Assembly: GCA_949752795.1 (NCBI GenBank)
Contig: OX457070.1
Span: 40,385,685-40,449,684, forward strand
Length of the DNA: 64,000 bases
Reading direction: 5' to 3'
Source of the DNA: Hyperoodon ampullatus
Taxonomy: Eukaryota > Chordata > Mammalia > Artiodactyla > Ziphiidae
Shown: in pieces, positions 21,290 through 32,934 of the stretch
How the letters are laid out: each line of letters opens with the position of its first letter
How positions within the stretch are numbered: the first letter of the stretch is position 1
Notes under the pieces: model-generated
The model's database searches: none
Told to the model about the DNA's origin: nothing
The model's input: only the letters and a program-made list of their open reading frames with translations
Made by a program: the position numbers and the translations under genes

Positions 21290-23440
21290 TTTCAACTTGG
21301 GTCCAGTGATTGGGGGCCTGTAAATTAACTGACAGTAAACAGATTAACAGGAGAAAAGAAAGGGTTTATTTACACATGTACTCCATACATGCAGGAGGTT
21401 TAGCTATGAGTAACTCACTCAATAGCCAGAGATTAAAAATTTATATATAAAATGTAACAAAAGTGAGGGGGATGTTTAATGTTTCAATAGAAAGGCATGA
21501 AAGGTACTATTGGGCTTTTTGATGCTAATAGAAATGGGCAGCCTGTTTCTGTGGCAGCTGAATTCACAGAAAACTCCCTGGAGGGGGTTAATGGCAGCTG
21601 TATTTTCTGGAGGTTCTGCTTTAGTCAGATAAGGGAAGTTCAGATAAGATTTCTTTCTGCATCTTTTTAGTGCAAATGTTTTCACTTTAAAATAATCTTT
21701 ACAGCAACTTCGGAGGTCTGAGTGGGTCTGCATATTTCCCTATCAAAACTTTCCTAGAAATTTGACAAGAAAAGGAGTTACGTTGATTGCTGTGGAGAGA
21801 GATTCAGGTTAGAAGTTGTGAGAAGTCTGCAAAAGGAGAGAAAAACAAAGACTAATGGTTGGAGAGGATGATAAACCCAATTTTTAAGTCCAGAGGGCAG
21901 CTGGTCAAGAAGATTTCTCAATTTTGGGCTTAAACCATCTTTAGTGAGCATTATACTGATAATGTTACTGTCATGGTCATTTCCTGGAGCAGAGATTGGG
22001 AGGCGCAAGTGTTCCTGTGAAACTTCTAAGGTGGCCAACACTTGTGGTGATAAAGCCTTTGAAGTTGTATCAAGTCAGCCACCTTCAGCTTACAGGTCTT
22101 CAGGAAGGAAAAAGGCAGCTTTAGTTTTCAGAGGTGCCAAGCCAGGAGGGTAGGAGAAAAATTGGAAACATTAATTACTGACAAAATGTACGTGAATGCA
22201 GGATCCAGTTTACAAAGAGGTAAAAAAATAGCTCAAAGACAATGAACAAGAATGGAATCTGATAACTCACAAAGATGGGTTATAGTTTTCCAATGAAACA
22301 CAGAATTTCTCTGTACAATCACCCCCATTCTGATCAAATATAATCAAAGTAAAATAACTCTTGTTTACAAAATAAATCTAGTCTCATTAAATTTGGCCTG
22401 GTCATTTATATAAGTTCAGCAAAAATGATAATTGACCACATAGGCCTTTTTAACTTTGCTTTGCTGGAACTTTCCTAAGGAATCTCAGATTGGACTTTTA
22501 AAAGTCTCTCAAGGCTAGGACACCAAGCTAAGGACTTGCTACCAGACTTCACCTACATTACCTGTAGATTTGGGTGAATTCCTCTCTCCTTGGGGTCCCC
22601 AAAGCAGCTTAAGTTTCATAGACTTGGAAACTTAAGTGGCCTTCCTTACTCATCTGTAATGCTGGGAACCCTGTAAGTCAGTACCGGCCTGTTTTTTAAA
22701 GAGGGCTTTGTAAACATTGGCTCCATAAAGTCAACTGTAGTTCCTTAAAACTGTCTGCTCATATTTGATGCTGTGCACGCTATTCTCAAGTATGACATTC
22801 CAGCCAAAGCCTCGGTAATATAACCAATTTTCCCAATTACAATACAAGGAAAACAGATTCCTATTGAGTCTAGGCAAATAACTATATTGCAATGAAAATA
22901 AGAATACTCAACAAGAGTTTCCAAATTCTGGAGAGATCAGGTAGGGAGGAAAATACAAATGTTTCATTTTTGTTTAGAAAGGTATAATTTACTAAATTGT
23001 TGTGAGTTATAGCTAGCTTAAGAGAAAACAAAAAGGGATTCCTTAAATCCAGAAAATAGAATATTAAAGAACTAGCAATGCTCCAAACGTAAGGCCATAA
23101 AAATGATAATCATTCTTCATCAGTCCATTCAGTCCCATGTTGTTAATTCTTGCTCTGATTGATCTTGGGTTAGCTGTTTTATGAACCCATCAGCTTCCCC
23201 ACTAAAGTTCTGGAAATCCTTACTCAGTCCAGTGGTATGATCTCAAAGTTATTTAAGCAATACCACCAGAAGCCTGTACCCCAGAGTACCTGTCATAATC
23301 CTTTCCATGGATCTCTAAGACAGTCCCCAATAAGCATTCTGGCTTATTGCTGATTGCGAGTTCTTTCAGGAAAGCATCAGAATAAAATAATAACTATCTG
23401 TGAACAGCAAAAGACTTAAAATGGCCATCATTAAATATTT
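21290..23440. repeat. Repeat-like stretch, possibly an old LTR element (family not identified)
   Basis: The texture of 21300-21800 (CTGTAAATTAACTGACAGTAAAC, GGGTTTATTTACACATG) and 22190-22700 is typical of interspersed mammalian repeats. I cannot name a family or set ends, and no retroviral protein motif is visible. This is the largest stretch in the window whose nature stays open. No host gene is supported within it. Confidence 0.3.
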
Positions 23441-23463
23441 ATGAAGAGTTCATTATAAAAATA

Positions 23464-24098
23464 CAGTCATCCTCCCTTTATCCACAGAGGACACGTTCCA
23501 AGATCCCCTGTGGATGCTTGAAACTGCAGCTAGTACTGAACCCTAAATATACTGTGTTTTTTTCCTATACATAACATACCTATGATAAAGTTTAACTTAC
23601 AAATTAGGCACAGTAAGAGATTATCAACAATAACTAATAATAAAATAGAGCAATTGTAACTATACTGTAAGAAAAGTTATGTGAATGGGGACTCCCTCTC
23701 ACTCTCTCTCTCAAAATATCTTTTTGTATTGTACTCACCCTTCTTATTGGATGATAAAGTGACATGAAGGGAGGTGAATGGAAGAGGCATTGTGATGGAG
23801 TGTTAGGCTACTATTTGACCTTATGACAGAAAGTCAGAAGAAGGGTCATTTGTTTCAGGTGATCTTGGATCAAAGAACCATGATGATGTTGATGGTTAGA
23901 TGTCAGGAGCAGACAATGTCAGCAGTTGGGGAACCTGAGCAGGAGAGAACAGTATGGCACAAGATTGCATCATGCTCCTCAGAAGCGTAATTTAAAACTT
24001 ACGAATTATTTATTTCTGGAATTTTCCATTTAATATTTTCAGACCATGTTTGACTGAAACCCATGGAAAGTGAAATGGCAGATGAGGGGGGACAACTG
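23464..24098. mobile_element. Tigger/MER2-type DNA transposon
   Basis: The terminal sequences CAGTCATCCTCCC and GGGGGGACAACTG are inverted relatives of each other and are each bordered by TA (23462-23463 and 24099-24100). Internal sequence ('CCTATGATAAAGTTTAACTT', 'AATTAGGCACAGTAAGAGATT', 'TCAAAATATCTTTTTGTATTG') fits the mammalian Tigger group of pogo-like transposons. At 635 bp it is an internally deleted, non-autonomous copy without a transposase frame. Confidence 0.85.
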
Positions 24099-24351
24099 TA
24101 ACGCAACTGATAAGAAAATTTTGTTGTTTCTGTGACATTCAACATTAAGGGTAATAATGGGAATTATGACTCATAACCTATCAGGAGATATCATGAACAG
24201 CTGGAACACTGACAAATTTCTATGAATTTTATATAATTTTGAAATACTTATATTAACAATATGTATCCATGCAAATATAACCCAGAGAAAGTTAAGTATC
24301 TCCTCTTATTTTTTTTAATGTAGATTTTCAGTGGATTTTAAAAAATATTTG

Positions 24352-24762
24352 TTTATTTAATTCTTTATTATTATTTATTTTATTTTATTATTATTATTTT
24401 TGGCTGCATGGGGTCTTAGTTGCGGCACATGGGATCTTCGTTGAGGCATGCAGGATCTTTTTCGTTACGCCACGCCGTCTGCTCAGGTTTCTCTCTAGCT
24501 GTGGTGCACCGGCTTCTCTCTAGTTGTGGCGTGTGGATTTTCTCTCTCTAGTTGGGGCGTGCGGGCTCCAGGGCGCGTGGGCTCTGTAGTCTGCGGCACT
24601 CAGGCTCTCTCGTTGACTGAGGTGCACGAGCTCAATAGTTGTGACACACGGGCTTAGTTGACCCACGGCATATGGGAATTTAGTTCCCCGACCAGGGATC
24701 GAACTCACGTCCCTTGCATTGGAAGGCAGATTCTTTACCACTGGACCACCAGAGAAATCCCC
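24352..24762 (-). mobile_element. CHR SINE, long form
   Basis: The reversed tail is a (TTATTA)n-type tract, followed by a long body with repeated 'CTCTAGTTGTGGCG' units and the reversed tRNA-Glu-like head (GGGATCGAACTCACGTCCC and CTGGACCACCAGAGAAATCCCC). It is of the same long subtype as 5164-5479 and 63790-64000. No clean target duplication is visible, so it is probably older. Confidence 0.85.
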
Positions 24763-24764
24763 TG

Positions 24765-25640
24765 CTTTTATTTGACAATGTTGTTATGCAATTAAACATA
24801 TGAAATAGCCTAATTATTTTTTAAATATCTCTCTTTTCACAAGATGAAAGAACAAATCTTTTGAGATTTTCTAGGAACCCTCTGGGAAATCTCAAAGTCA
24901 GTTTGAGATCAAGATTTTATTTAGGATTTGACTTGAGGAAGATAAAATATCAAGTTGTGAAAAATGACAAAAAGTTTGAGCAACTGATTAAATAGGATCA
25001 CATATCACTATGAAACAATAAAAGACTTTTAAAGTAAATATAGGAGGTAAAATGATTATAAAAAGAAAAAAAACTTAGCTCATCTAAAGTTTGGTGAGAA
25101 GATTCAGTTCTCCTAAATAATTGAGGACAAAATAAAGACAACACACCACAACATAAAGACAGAATCTTTGTTTCCTACGTGGATTATTCAAAAAATAAAG
25201 AAAAACCTTTTACAGTCTTATGCTAAGAGCTCACCAGTTATCTAAGAAACTCTGTCCTTTAGAGAGAGAAAAACAAACTCTAGCTTTACATCAGTACACT
25301 ATTACTATTAAAGCTCATTTTAAAACCTTATAATAAATTCATTCAATCTTAGCCAACTTGACCACATGAGATAAGATTCTCTCTCTCCCTTTTTTTCCCC
25401 CTTTCTTTTTCACAGACCCTTTACAACTTTCCAGATCCATTCAGGTTTTTGTCCTTCATTGCTCTCTTTCTCATTCTAGAACAACCTTTAAACAACCTCT
25501 AAATAACTACCTCAGGACAATATTACTCTCTTTTAGTCTCTTTTTTCCTTTAAAAAAAACCCCACCCCCTATATTCCTTGAATACGTTTCATATAGAATT
25601 TTTATCCTTCACTCTTACTATTTCTAGTAGTTACATCCCC
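24765..25640. other. Unique AT-rich sequence
   Basis: No gene, RNA or repeat is recognised, apart from short pyrimidine-rich tracts near 25380-25410. Confidence 0.45.
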
Positions 25641-26205
25641 AAAATTAGTTTTCCAAAATGCAAATGCAATCTTAATACTACCTAATATTCAACAATTACA
25701 GCATATCACCTACTGGATACGTTTCAAATTCCTGACCGTGGAAAGTCCTTCTTGATTAAGATTTTGCCTATTACCATATCCTCCTCAAACCCTCTGCTTT
25801 TTTTAGGCTACAGTACATAAGAGCTATTCCATGAATGGACTGTGCTTTGTCACACTTCCAAGTATTAGCACATAGTAGTCCTGTCCCCTGAAATTTACTC
25901 TCCACCTCTGACCACATGTGAATTTCCATGCTCCCTTCAAGAGTCAATTCAATTGTTTCCTCCTCTATGAAAATTTTCCAGATTTCCTATTCATACTTAG
26001 ATACTTCTTTCTCATGGCTCCCATTGCAGATGATGCCCACTTTCCTTCCAGTAACTGTCACATGATATCATTTCATCAATTTTCATATTTTGCCTCTTTG
26101 TGACATAAATTTCTTGAGGGCAGGAATATGATCTTTTCTTCTATATATCCCCATCACCTATCACAGTGCCTGAGCAGTTGTTGATTGAATGAATGAAGCA
26201 ATGAC
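25640..26205 (+). mobile_element. L2 LINE 3' fragment
   Basis: The order 'ACAGCATATCACCT', 'CTCCACCTCTGACCACATG', 'CTCCCTTCAAGAGTCAATTCA', 'TTTCTTGAGGGCAGGAATA', 'CACAGTGCCTGAGCA', 'TTGATTGAATGAATGAA' is the 3' end of L2. The small open frames here are relics without coding signal. Confidence 0.75.
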
Positions 26206-26404
26206 TGAATGAAGCTTTGGGAGCACTCTCAACTCAAGCCTTTGTGGAAAGACGTTCCAGTAACAGATGTCATGCTAAGGGAGAATGTACAGGAAGTGGA
26301 GGACTTTTGCTTCCATGCAAATCCAGGAGGCTTATATATGATAGTGCTTGAAAGCATAGCACTTTTGTATAAGCCTGTTTGTTTTTATCTTGAGCCTTAC
26401 AGTA

Positions 26405-26535
26405 ACTGGTGACTTGAGCAGAACAGGTATTATTTCCATTTCATATTGGATGGACAGGGAAATAGACACTGAAAGGTTGAGGGTCATAGAGCTGGCTAGT
26501 AACAGAGACGGAGCTAGAATGTAGTGCCTAGAAAT
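26405..26535 (+). mobile_element. MIR SINE relic
   Basis: Contains 'TTATTTCCATTTCATATTGG', 'GACAGGGAAATAGACACTGA' and 'CATAGAGCTGGCTAGTAACA', the MIR core. Diverged copy with no terminal duplication. Confidence 0.65.
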
Positions 26536-26539
26536 AACT

Positions 26540-27005
26540 CATATTTCACATTTTTCAGGTTTTCATTACACTCTTCTTTTTAAGCCTTGTATATTTTCCT
26601 TAACACATACACACTGACTAAGTTGTAAGACTATAAGACACAGAGCTAGAAAGACCCTTAGAAATCACATTATCTGTCCACTTATAATGAGAATGATTCT
26701 TCCTCCCATAAGACAAAAAACATCTACATCATCTCATTTACTCTGAGAAAGTGGTGTACTTGTCACCAGTGTCACTTCTCCACAGTTGCAAATAGGTACT
26801 GTTTTGTCTCACAGAAGCCTTAGGAGCAAATACAATGCACTTCTCAAGGCTATAAATTCCTTACACTGTGGCATCCTCCTCCCTTGGATTGGGATGTTAA
26901 GAAGGGAATCTTTCTCTCTCTCTCAGCCACCCCTCCCCATTCCCCAGGCATGATAGAGAAGGAGAAGTCCTGCTTGGGAGATTGTTGTAACCCTGCCCTT
27001 CCATA
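26540..27005. other. Unique sequence
   Basis: No gene seen. The short piece at about 26635-26700 ('CACAGAGCTAGAAAGACCCTTAGAAA') may be another old repeat trace. Confidence 0.4.
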
Positions 27006-27010
27006 TTCTG

Positions 27011-27020
27011 AGTGATTCTT
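27011..27020. repeat. Target-site duplication of the truncated L1, 3' side
   Basis: AGTGATTCTT, identical to 28914-28923. It defines the insertion boundaries of the L1 and, because the SINE lies within, the composite element. Confidence 0.85.
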
Positions 27021-28202
27021 TTTTTTTTTTTTTTTTTTACAATTTATTTTGTTTTATTTTTTTTAACATCTTTATTGGAGTACAATTACTTTACAATGGT
27101 GTGTTAGTTTCTGCTGTATAACAAAGTGAATCAGTTATATGCATACATATATCCCCATATCTTCTCCCTCTTGTGCCTCTCTCCCACCCTCCCTATCCTA
27201 CCCCTCTAGGTGGTCACAAAGCACTGAGCTGATCTCACCGTGCGATGCAGCTTCTTCCCACTAGCTATCTATTTTACATTTGGTAGTGTATATATGGCAT
27301 TGCTACTCTCTCACTTCGTCCCAGCTTACCCTTCCCCCTCCCCGTGTCCTCAAGTCCATTCTCTATGTCTGCATCTTTATTCCTGTCCTGCCCCTAGGTT
27401 CTTCAGAATCATTTTTTATTTTTTATTTTTAGATTCCATATATATGTGTTAGCATATGGTATTTGTTTTTCTTTTTCTGACTTACTTCACTCTGTATGAC
27501 AGTCTCTAGGTCCATCCACCTCGCTACAAATAACTCTATTTCATTTCTTTTTATGGATGAGTAATATTCCATTGTATATATGTGCCACATCTTCTTTATC
27601 CATTCATCTGTTGATGGACACTTAGGTTGCTTCCACATCCTGGTTATTGTAAATAGAGCTACAATGAACATTGTGGTACATGGCTCTTTTTGAATTATGT
27701 TTTTCTCAGGGTATATGCCCAGTAGTGGGATTGCTGGGTCATATGGTAGTTGTATTTTTAGTTTTTTGAGGAACCTCCATACTGTTCTCCATAGTGGCTG
27801 TATCAATTTACATTCCCACCAACAGTGCAAGAGTGTTCCCTTTTCTCCACACCCTCTCTAGCATTTATTGTTTCTAGATTTTTTGATGATGGCCATTCTG
27901 ACCAGTGTGAGATGTGAGATGATATCTCATTGTAGTTTTGATTTGCATTTCTCTAATGATTAATGATGTTGAGCATTCTTTCATGTGTTTGTTGGCAATC
28001 TGTATATCTTCTTTGGAGAAATGTCTACTTAGGTCTTCTGCCCATTTTTGGATTGCGTTCTTTGTGTTTTTGATATTGAGTTGCATGAGCTGCTTGTATA
28101 TTTTGGAGATTAATCCTTTGTCAGTTGCTTCATTTGTGAATATTTTCTCCCATTCTGAGGGTTGTCTTTTTGTCTTATTTATGGTTTCCTTTGCTGTGCA
28201 AA

Positions 28203-28242
<40 letters not shown>

Positions 28243-28913
28243 ATACGCGGGCCTCTCACTGTTGTGGCCTCTCCCGCTGCGGAGCACAGGCTCCGGACAC
28301 GCAGGCCCAGCGGCCATGGCTCACGGGCCCAGCCGCTCCGCAGCATGTGGGATCCTCCCAGACCGGGGCACGAACCCGTGTTCCCTGCATTGGCAGGCGG
28401 ACTCTCAACCACTGCGCCACCAGGGAAGCCCGCAAAAGCTTTTAAGTTTCATTAGGTCCCATTTGTTTATTTTTGTTTTTATTTCCATTTCTCTAGGAGG
28501 TGGGTCAAAAAGGATCTTGCTGTGGTTTATGTCATGGAGTGTTCTGCCTATGTTTTCATCTAAGAGTTTTATAGTGTCTGGCCTTACATTTAGGACTTTC
28601 ATCCATTTTGAGTTTATTTTTGTGTATGGTGTTAGGGAGTGTTCTAATTTCATTCTTTTACATGTAGCTGTCCAGTTTTCCCAGCACCACTTATTGAAGA
28701 GGTTGTCTTTTCTCCATTGTATATTCTTGCTTCCTTTATCAAAGATAAGGTGACCGTATGTGCGTGAGTTTATCTCTGAGCTTTTTATCCTGTTCCATTG
28801 ATCTATATTTCTGTTTTTGTGCCAGTACCATACTGTCTTGATTCCTGTAGCTTTGTAGTATAGTCTGAAGTCAGGGAGCCTGAGTCCTCCAGCTCCATTT
28901 TTCTTTCACTCTT
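27021..28913 (-). mobile_element. 5'-truncated L1, split by a SINE
   Basis: The copy runs from a poly-T tail through a 3' UTR and the ORF2 C-terminal part to a truncation point within the RT-to-C-terminal region. It is bounded by a perfect 10-bp duplication. Excluding the SINE it is about 1.66 kb. The last ORF2 part (27830-27429, [10 protein letters not shown] to ending GI) is open. A 7-bp tandem duplication (GTGAGAT repeated near 27905-27920) shifts the upstream frame. It is closely related to the full-length L1 and keeps TGC where that copy has TGA at codon 1018. It is dead on arrival, as most L1 insertions are. Confidence 0.94.
28210..28431 (-). mobile_element. CHR SINE nested in the truncated L1
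   Basis: A long T run (the A tail) is followed by the reversed SINE. It is flanked by a perfect 12-bp duplication GCAAAAGCTTTT (28198-28209 and 28432-28443) made from L1 ORF2 sequence. The insertion therefore postdates the L1, and the order of the two events is certain. Confidence 0.96.
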
Positions 28914-28923
28914 AGTGATTCTT

Positions 28924-30137
28924 AAGGGCAGCCCTCTGGCTTGAGGAATGCAAATCAAATGACAGGTCAACCTGTCATAAGTGAGCCAGGAGGCAAGTGT
29001 GAGCTGACATGTCAACCACACTGTGATATTCATCTCCAGTTATTACCTGGATCAAAGGAGGGACAGTGGGACTCATCTTCTCACTTTTAGTCATATCACC
29101 TCTTCCACTCAGATGCAGTCAAGCACCTCTCCCAGAATAAAGGATGTTGCCATAGTGGCTATTTTTTTTAATTGTTATTGTTTTGTTTTAGATTTTGCTC
29201 TTGTTTCACGTTTCCTTACCCACTGTCACTACAGCTCTAGCCCAGCCATACAGGGTATGATGGTCAGAGTAAAAACTTTCAACCCAGCATAAATCCATGG
29301 AAGTGATCATGAGTGGATATAAGTAATGTCAGAAAGAAAAGACCTAAAATTCAAGCCCTGAAGGATAAATGTATCTTACTAAAAAAGACAAGTCAAAATA
29401 AAAAGGCAACATCATGCTCAAAACTCAGTTGCAAAGTGCATTACCCCTCATGCCTAAGTTATGATGATTTGTAAAGAATTGTTTGTTGTCAAACAATCAG
29501 CAAAAACATGAATTTGCTTTGTGTTTCATTTCTGCTTTTCAAGTTTCTGTAGCTGTTTTGTGCACTTAACATACAATGTCTGTTCATATCAAAGGCACAG
29601 ATATTCCCTAGTTTTTATGGGCACCTGGTTTTTCTCAATACAGGGGCAAGGAGAATTTACAGCAGAATTTGAAAATGAAACAAGCATGCTATAATACTTT
29701 GAAAGTTTAGTATACATGCTTATTGTTTTTTCTGGAGGTGGGAAAAAAGATTAAAATGAGTTCTTTTGTGCTAAATTCTACTTTTCTATCATGGAAACTT
29801 CACAGTAAAAATAATTTTAAAATTTGTTGCATGAAATGTAAATGCTTCCTTTTTATTTGAAAATCTAAGTGTGCTTCTGATTTTCATGACAAAACAAAAG
29901 CTTTTCTGTGCTTTTTATATAAGTAAGTAAATTATTATTCTAGGTAATCTAAAACAGAAATATCTCAACTGATAAGAGTTTTGAAAGAAAGAATGGAGCT
30001 GGAAAGTATTGTTCCTTTGGACGTAGACCTATGTCCCCCTCCTCCAAAAAGGAAGCCAAATGGTGGACAATATTATCATCTGAAAGCAGCCTAATTATTT
30101 GTTATAAATTACAATCATATTGAATCTTAATTCAAGT
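28924..30137. other. Unique sequence
   Basis: No gene, RNA or recognisable repeat is seen. Open frames near 29023-29292 lack family features. Confidence 0.45.
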
Positions 30138-30153
30138 CTCTTTATATCATTTT

Positions 30154-30371
30154 CTTTTTTTTTTTTTTTTTTTTTTTTTTGCGGTACGCGGGTCTCTCAC
30201 TGTTGTGGCCTCTCCCATTGTGGAGCACAGGCTCCGGATGCGCAGGCCCAGCGGCCATGGCTCACGGGCCCAGCCGCTCCGTGGCATGTAGGATCTTCCC
30301 GGTCTGGGGCACGAACCCGTGTCCCCTGCTTCGGCAGGCGGACTCTCAACCACTGCGCCACCAGGGAAGCC
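30154..30371 (-). mobile_element. CHR SINE with a perfect 16-bp duplication
   Basis: Reversed CHR SINE with a T27-class tail, flanked by CTCTTTATATCATTTT at 30138-30153 and 30372-30387 (16 of 16). The head (CCACCAGGGAAGCC) is intact. It is one of the youngest-looking insertions here. Confidence 0.96.
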
Positions 30372-30387
30372 CTCTTTATATCATTTT

Positions 30388-31505
30388 TTAATGTTAAGTT
30401 TAATGCAAGGAGCAGCAGCTCTTGCTATGTCACTTATCAAAGATAATAAAAGCAATAAAAGCTGGATTTGTCTTTTAGGCTTGAAAAAAACCAAATTTAC
30501 ACAGAGAAAGTGATATACAGCAATGACACAAGCTATACTCCTGTTATCAGAAAATAACACAATTGAGTTGCCCTGGGCCAGCTCAAGTTGTCATATCATG
30601 TTGCTATTGTTTCTTATAAAATAAATAGGTTTGTTTATCATGGGCCAATGTGACATGGCAGTGCAAAAATCATATTCCATGCTCTGGCAGCTGGGAAGAG
30701 AGCAGGTGTCACCACTCAGCTAAACCTGCAAAATCCTTTGGAATTCCTATTTATTAAAGCCCACATTCTTTGCACCTTGCTCACTGGCCACTCTACATCT
30801 CCTGCAGCCAAATTCACAAATATCTTCACTGATAAGCCAATAAAAGTGCCCATCCAGAAAAACAAAGGTCTGTCTTAAGAAATGTTAGAATACAAATTGA
30901 TTTCACCAGGGGCAATCCAACTGTACTGTGTCATGTACACTTACTTATAACCAATTAAACTGCTCTTTCACCACAGCTAAAATACACCTTTTTAAATTGC
31001 TCTGTTCCTTTATATTAAAAAGTACAGTGCAGAAATATTGCAACGCACCATTCATAATAATTTCATTTGCCTGTCTCTTTACCTCCTCTTGATTGTTCTC
31101 ATTTTATCCCCAGCATCTTGTGGCTTTTCTTTTGTAAGCTGCATTATAGAACCTTACAGTGAGGGCATGATAATGAAGAAAAACAAAACTAATAGGAAAA
31201 AATTATAATTAAGCAGTCCATGGTACATTTCTGCATGAAGCAAAGGAGACAATTTACAACATTGGTCCTACCTGTAGGAAAAGCTGTTGTTGTGCTAAGG
31301 CACATTTTTATGCTGATAAACTATTGAACCTAGAGTGCATTCATAATGGCGTTCCCATATTATAACTATATTCTATGTCCTAAGGTGAGAATCAAAGTAA
31401 AAAATAAAAATCAGAGTAAACTGATAATACTTCTTTTCCCACTGAAAAGTGGAAAATTCATATCCTCCTTTTTGACACTAAAAAATTATCATTTTTCTTC
31501 TTTAT
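30388..31505. other. Unique sequence
   Basis: No gene, RNA or clear repeat is recognised. The base composition is AT-rich like the surroundings. Confidence 0.45.
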
Positions 31506-31702
31506 TGTGTGTTATATATATATTATGTGTACATGTATACATGTATATATGTGTATATACTCACATATACATGTATACATGTACACATATAATTTATATA
31601 ACATATTTTATACATATGAAATATATACACATTATACACAGACACTATATATGTGTGTATATACATATGTATATACATACATACATGCACATATAGACAC
31701 AT
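31505..31702. repeat. TA/CA/TACATG simple repeat with a long palindrome
   Basis: Alternating purine-pyrimidine DNA of TATA, CATA and TACATG units. The left arm (31511-31553) is the near-exact inverse of the right arm (31562-31602), with an 8-base loop and a 2-base bulge. Open frames of 85-116 codons across it (His, Tyr, Cys, Ile, Met, Val-rich) are simple-repeat artefacts. Confidence 0.85.
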
Positions 31703-31959
31703 GGTACCTTGTGGGAGTCTATAAAACAAGATACCATAAGTATAGGGTTCATATTCATGGAATAATGGAATACGTTCCATATGTGAATCTCAAGGAATCC
31801 TTTGAAAGGTTAATTTTCAAAATATGCCCACTGATCACTTTTTAGTTTCCCTATTTTAGAGATGTGTGACCTGTGGTAGTGGAAGGAAAAGTGGTTTGCA
31901 CATATTAGCATAATAGATAGAAGAGCTCAGCTATCACAATGCCCATTTCCTCTTCTTGA

Positions 31960-32345
31960 AAACAGCGTCCCAGTTCTTTGCCATCCTCCATTGAACTTAG
32001 AATTCCTGGGACTTAGAAGTCACTGAGTGGGCCAATGGATCAAGCTAGGTCAATCAAATCAGACTCTTCTTGGAATTAGAATCCTGAGTAGAGTGTCAAC
32101 AGAATAGACAATCGCTGGATCTGACTCCTCTTGATCACAAAGCCCTGGAAAGATTGTTCACTAATTCTGTATACCAGATCCCAGTGTCTGCCCTGAGATT
32201 TGACTTTCCAAAGCTTAATAGTCATGCTTTTCCTCCAGTTCCAATGGCTGTCCTAATCACTTCCAATAAATTCCCTTTTTGTTTGGATTAGCCAGGATAG
32301 CTTTGACCAATGCATCCAAAGAAACTTAGCTGAAATAGTTAGCAA
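31960..32345. repeat. Possible old LTR-like repeat (not identified)
   Basis: The end near 32260-32300 ('CCAATAAATTCCCTTTTT' then 'GGATTAGCCAGGATAG') resembles the 3' part of old mammalian LTR-type repeats, including an AATAAA. The family and borders are not certain. Confidence 0.35.
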
Positions 32346-32459
32346 TATTTTCTATCCTGCGTACAAGCCACTGGGCTGCTCTATATCCAACATGAAGAAA
32401 GGCTTTCAGAAGTATACTTGTGATATAATAAATAAAGCCTCAGTCAAAAGAACTTTAAT

Positions 32460-32650
32460 TATGATTTTGCCTTATTAATTATGGAATTTTTTTCAAATCA
32501 TTTAATACCTCTGAACACCAGTTTTGTCATTTGTAAAATGGGTACATATTTCCTGCTTAGTTATACTGAGCATTAATTGAAATATAAATTATTTGAAAAT
32601 ACCTTGTAAGTTGTTAAGTAGAATGCAACTCTTAGCTGTTGTTATTAAGT
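32460..32650 (+). mobile_element. MIR SINE relic
   Basis: Contains 'CAAATCATTTAATACCTCTG', 'TTTTGTCATTTGTAAAATGG' and 'TGAGCATTAATTGA', the MIR 3' half. A second MIR follows directly. Confidence 0.65.
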
Positions 32651-32654
32651 CCTT

Positions 32655-32825
32655 CATTCCATCGTTGCCACTTATGGGCTGTGGGGCCGTTTTCATTTCT
32701 ATGCCTTAGCACCCTCATCTATAAAATGAAATACAACAACCTCATAGGGATGTTGTGATTATTAAGTAAGTTAATAGGTATTAAAGTGACTGGTGCAAAG
32801 TAAATGTTATAAAACTGTTACCTAT
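32655..32825 (+). mobile_element. MIR SINE relic
   Basis: Contains 'CACCCTCATCTATAAAATGA', 'CCTCATAGGGATGTTGTGAT' and 'AAGTGACTGGTGCAAAGTAA', the MIR core and 3' part, in the same orientation as the adjacent copy. Confidence 0.7.
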
Positions 32826-32934
32826 TTTTGGCTGTAATATTCTTACAATGTGAGTTCACAAAAATCTAAATATGCATGTTTCAGCATAGTATCTGTCTTT
32901 TTACCCCACTCTTTTATTCCTCTCTATTAAAGAT

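Noticed and set aside
31346..31845. Overlapping 85-116-codon frames rich in His, Tyr, Ile and Val
   Set aside because: They come from the TA/CA/TACATG simple repeat and have no sequence complexity.
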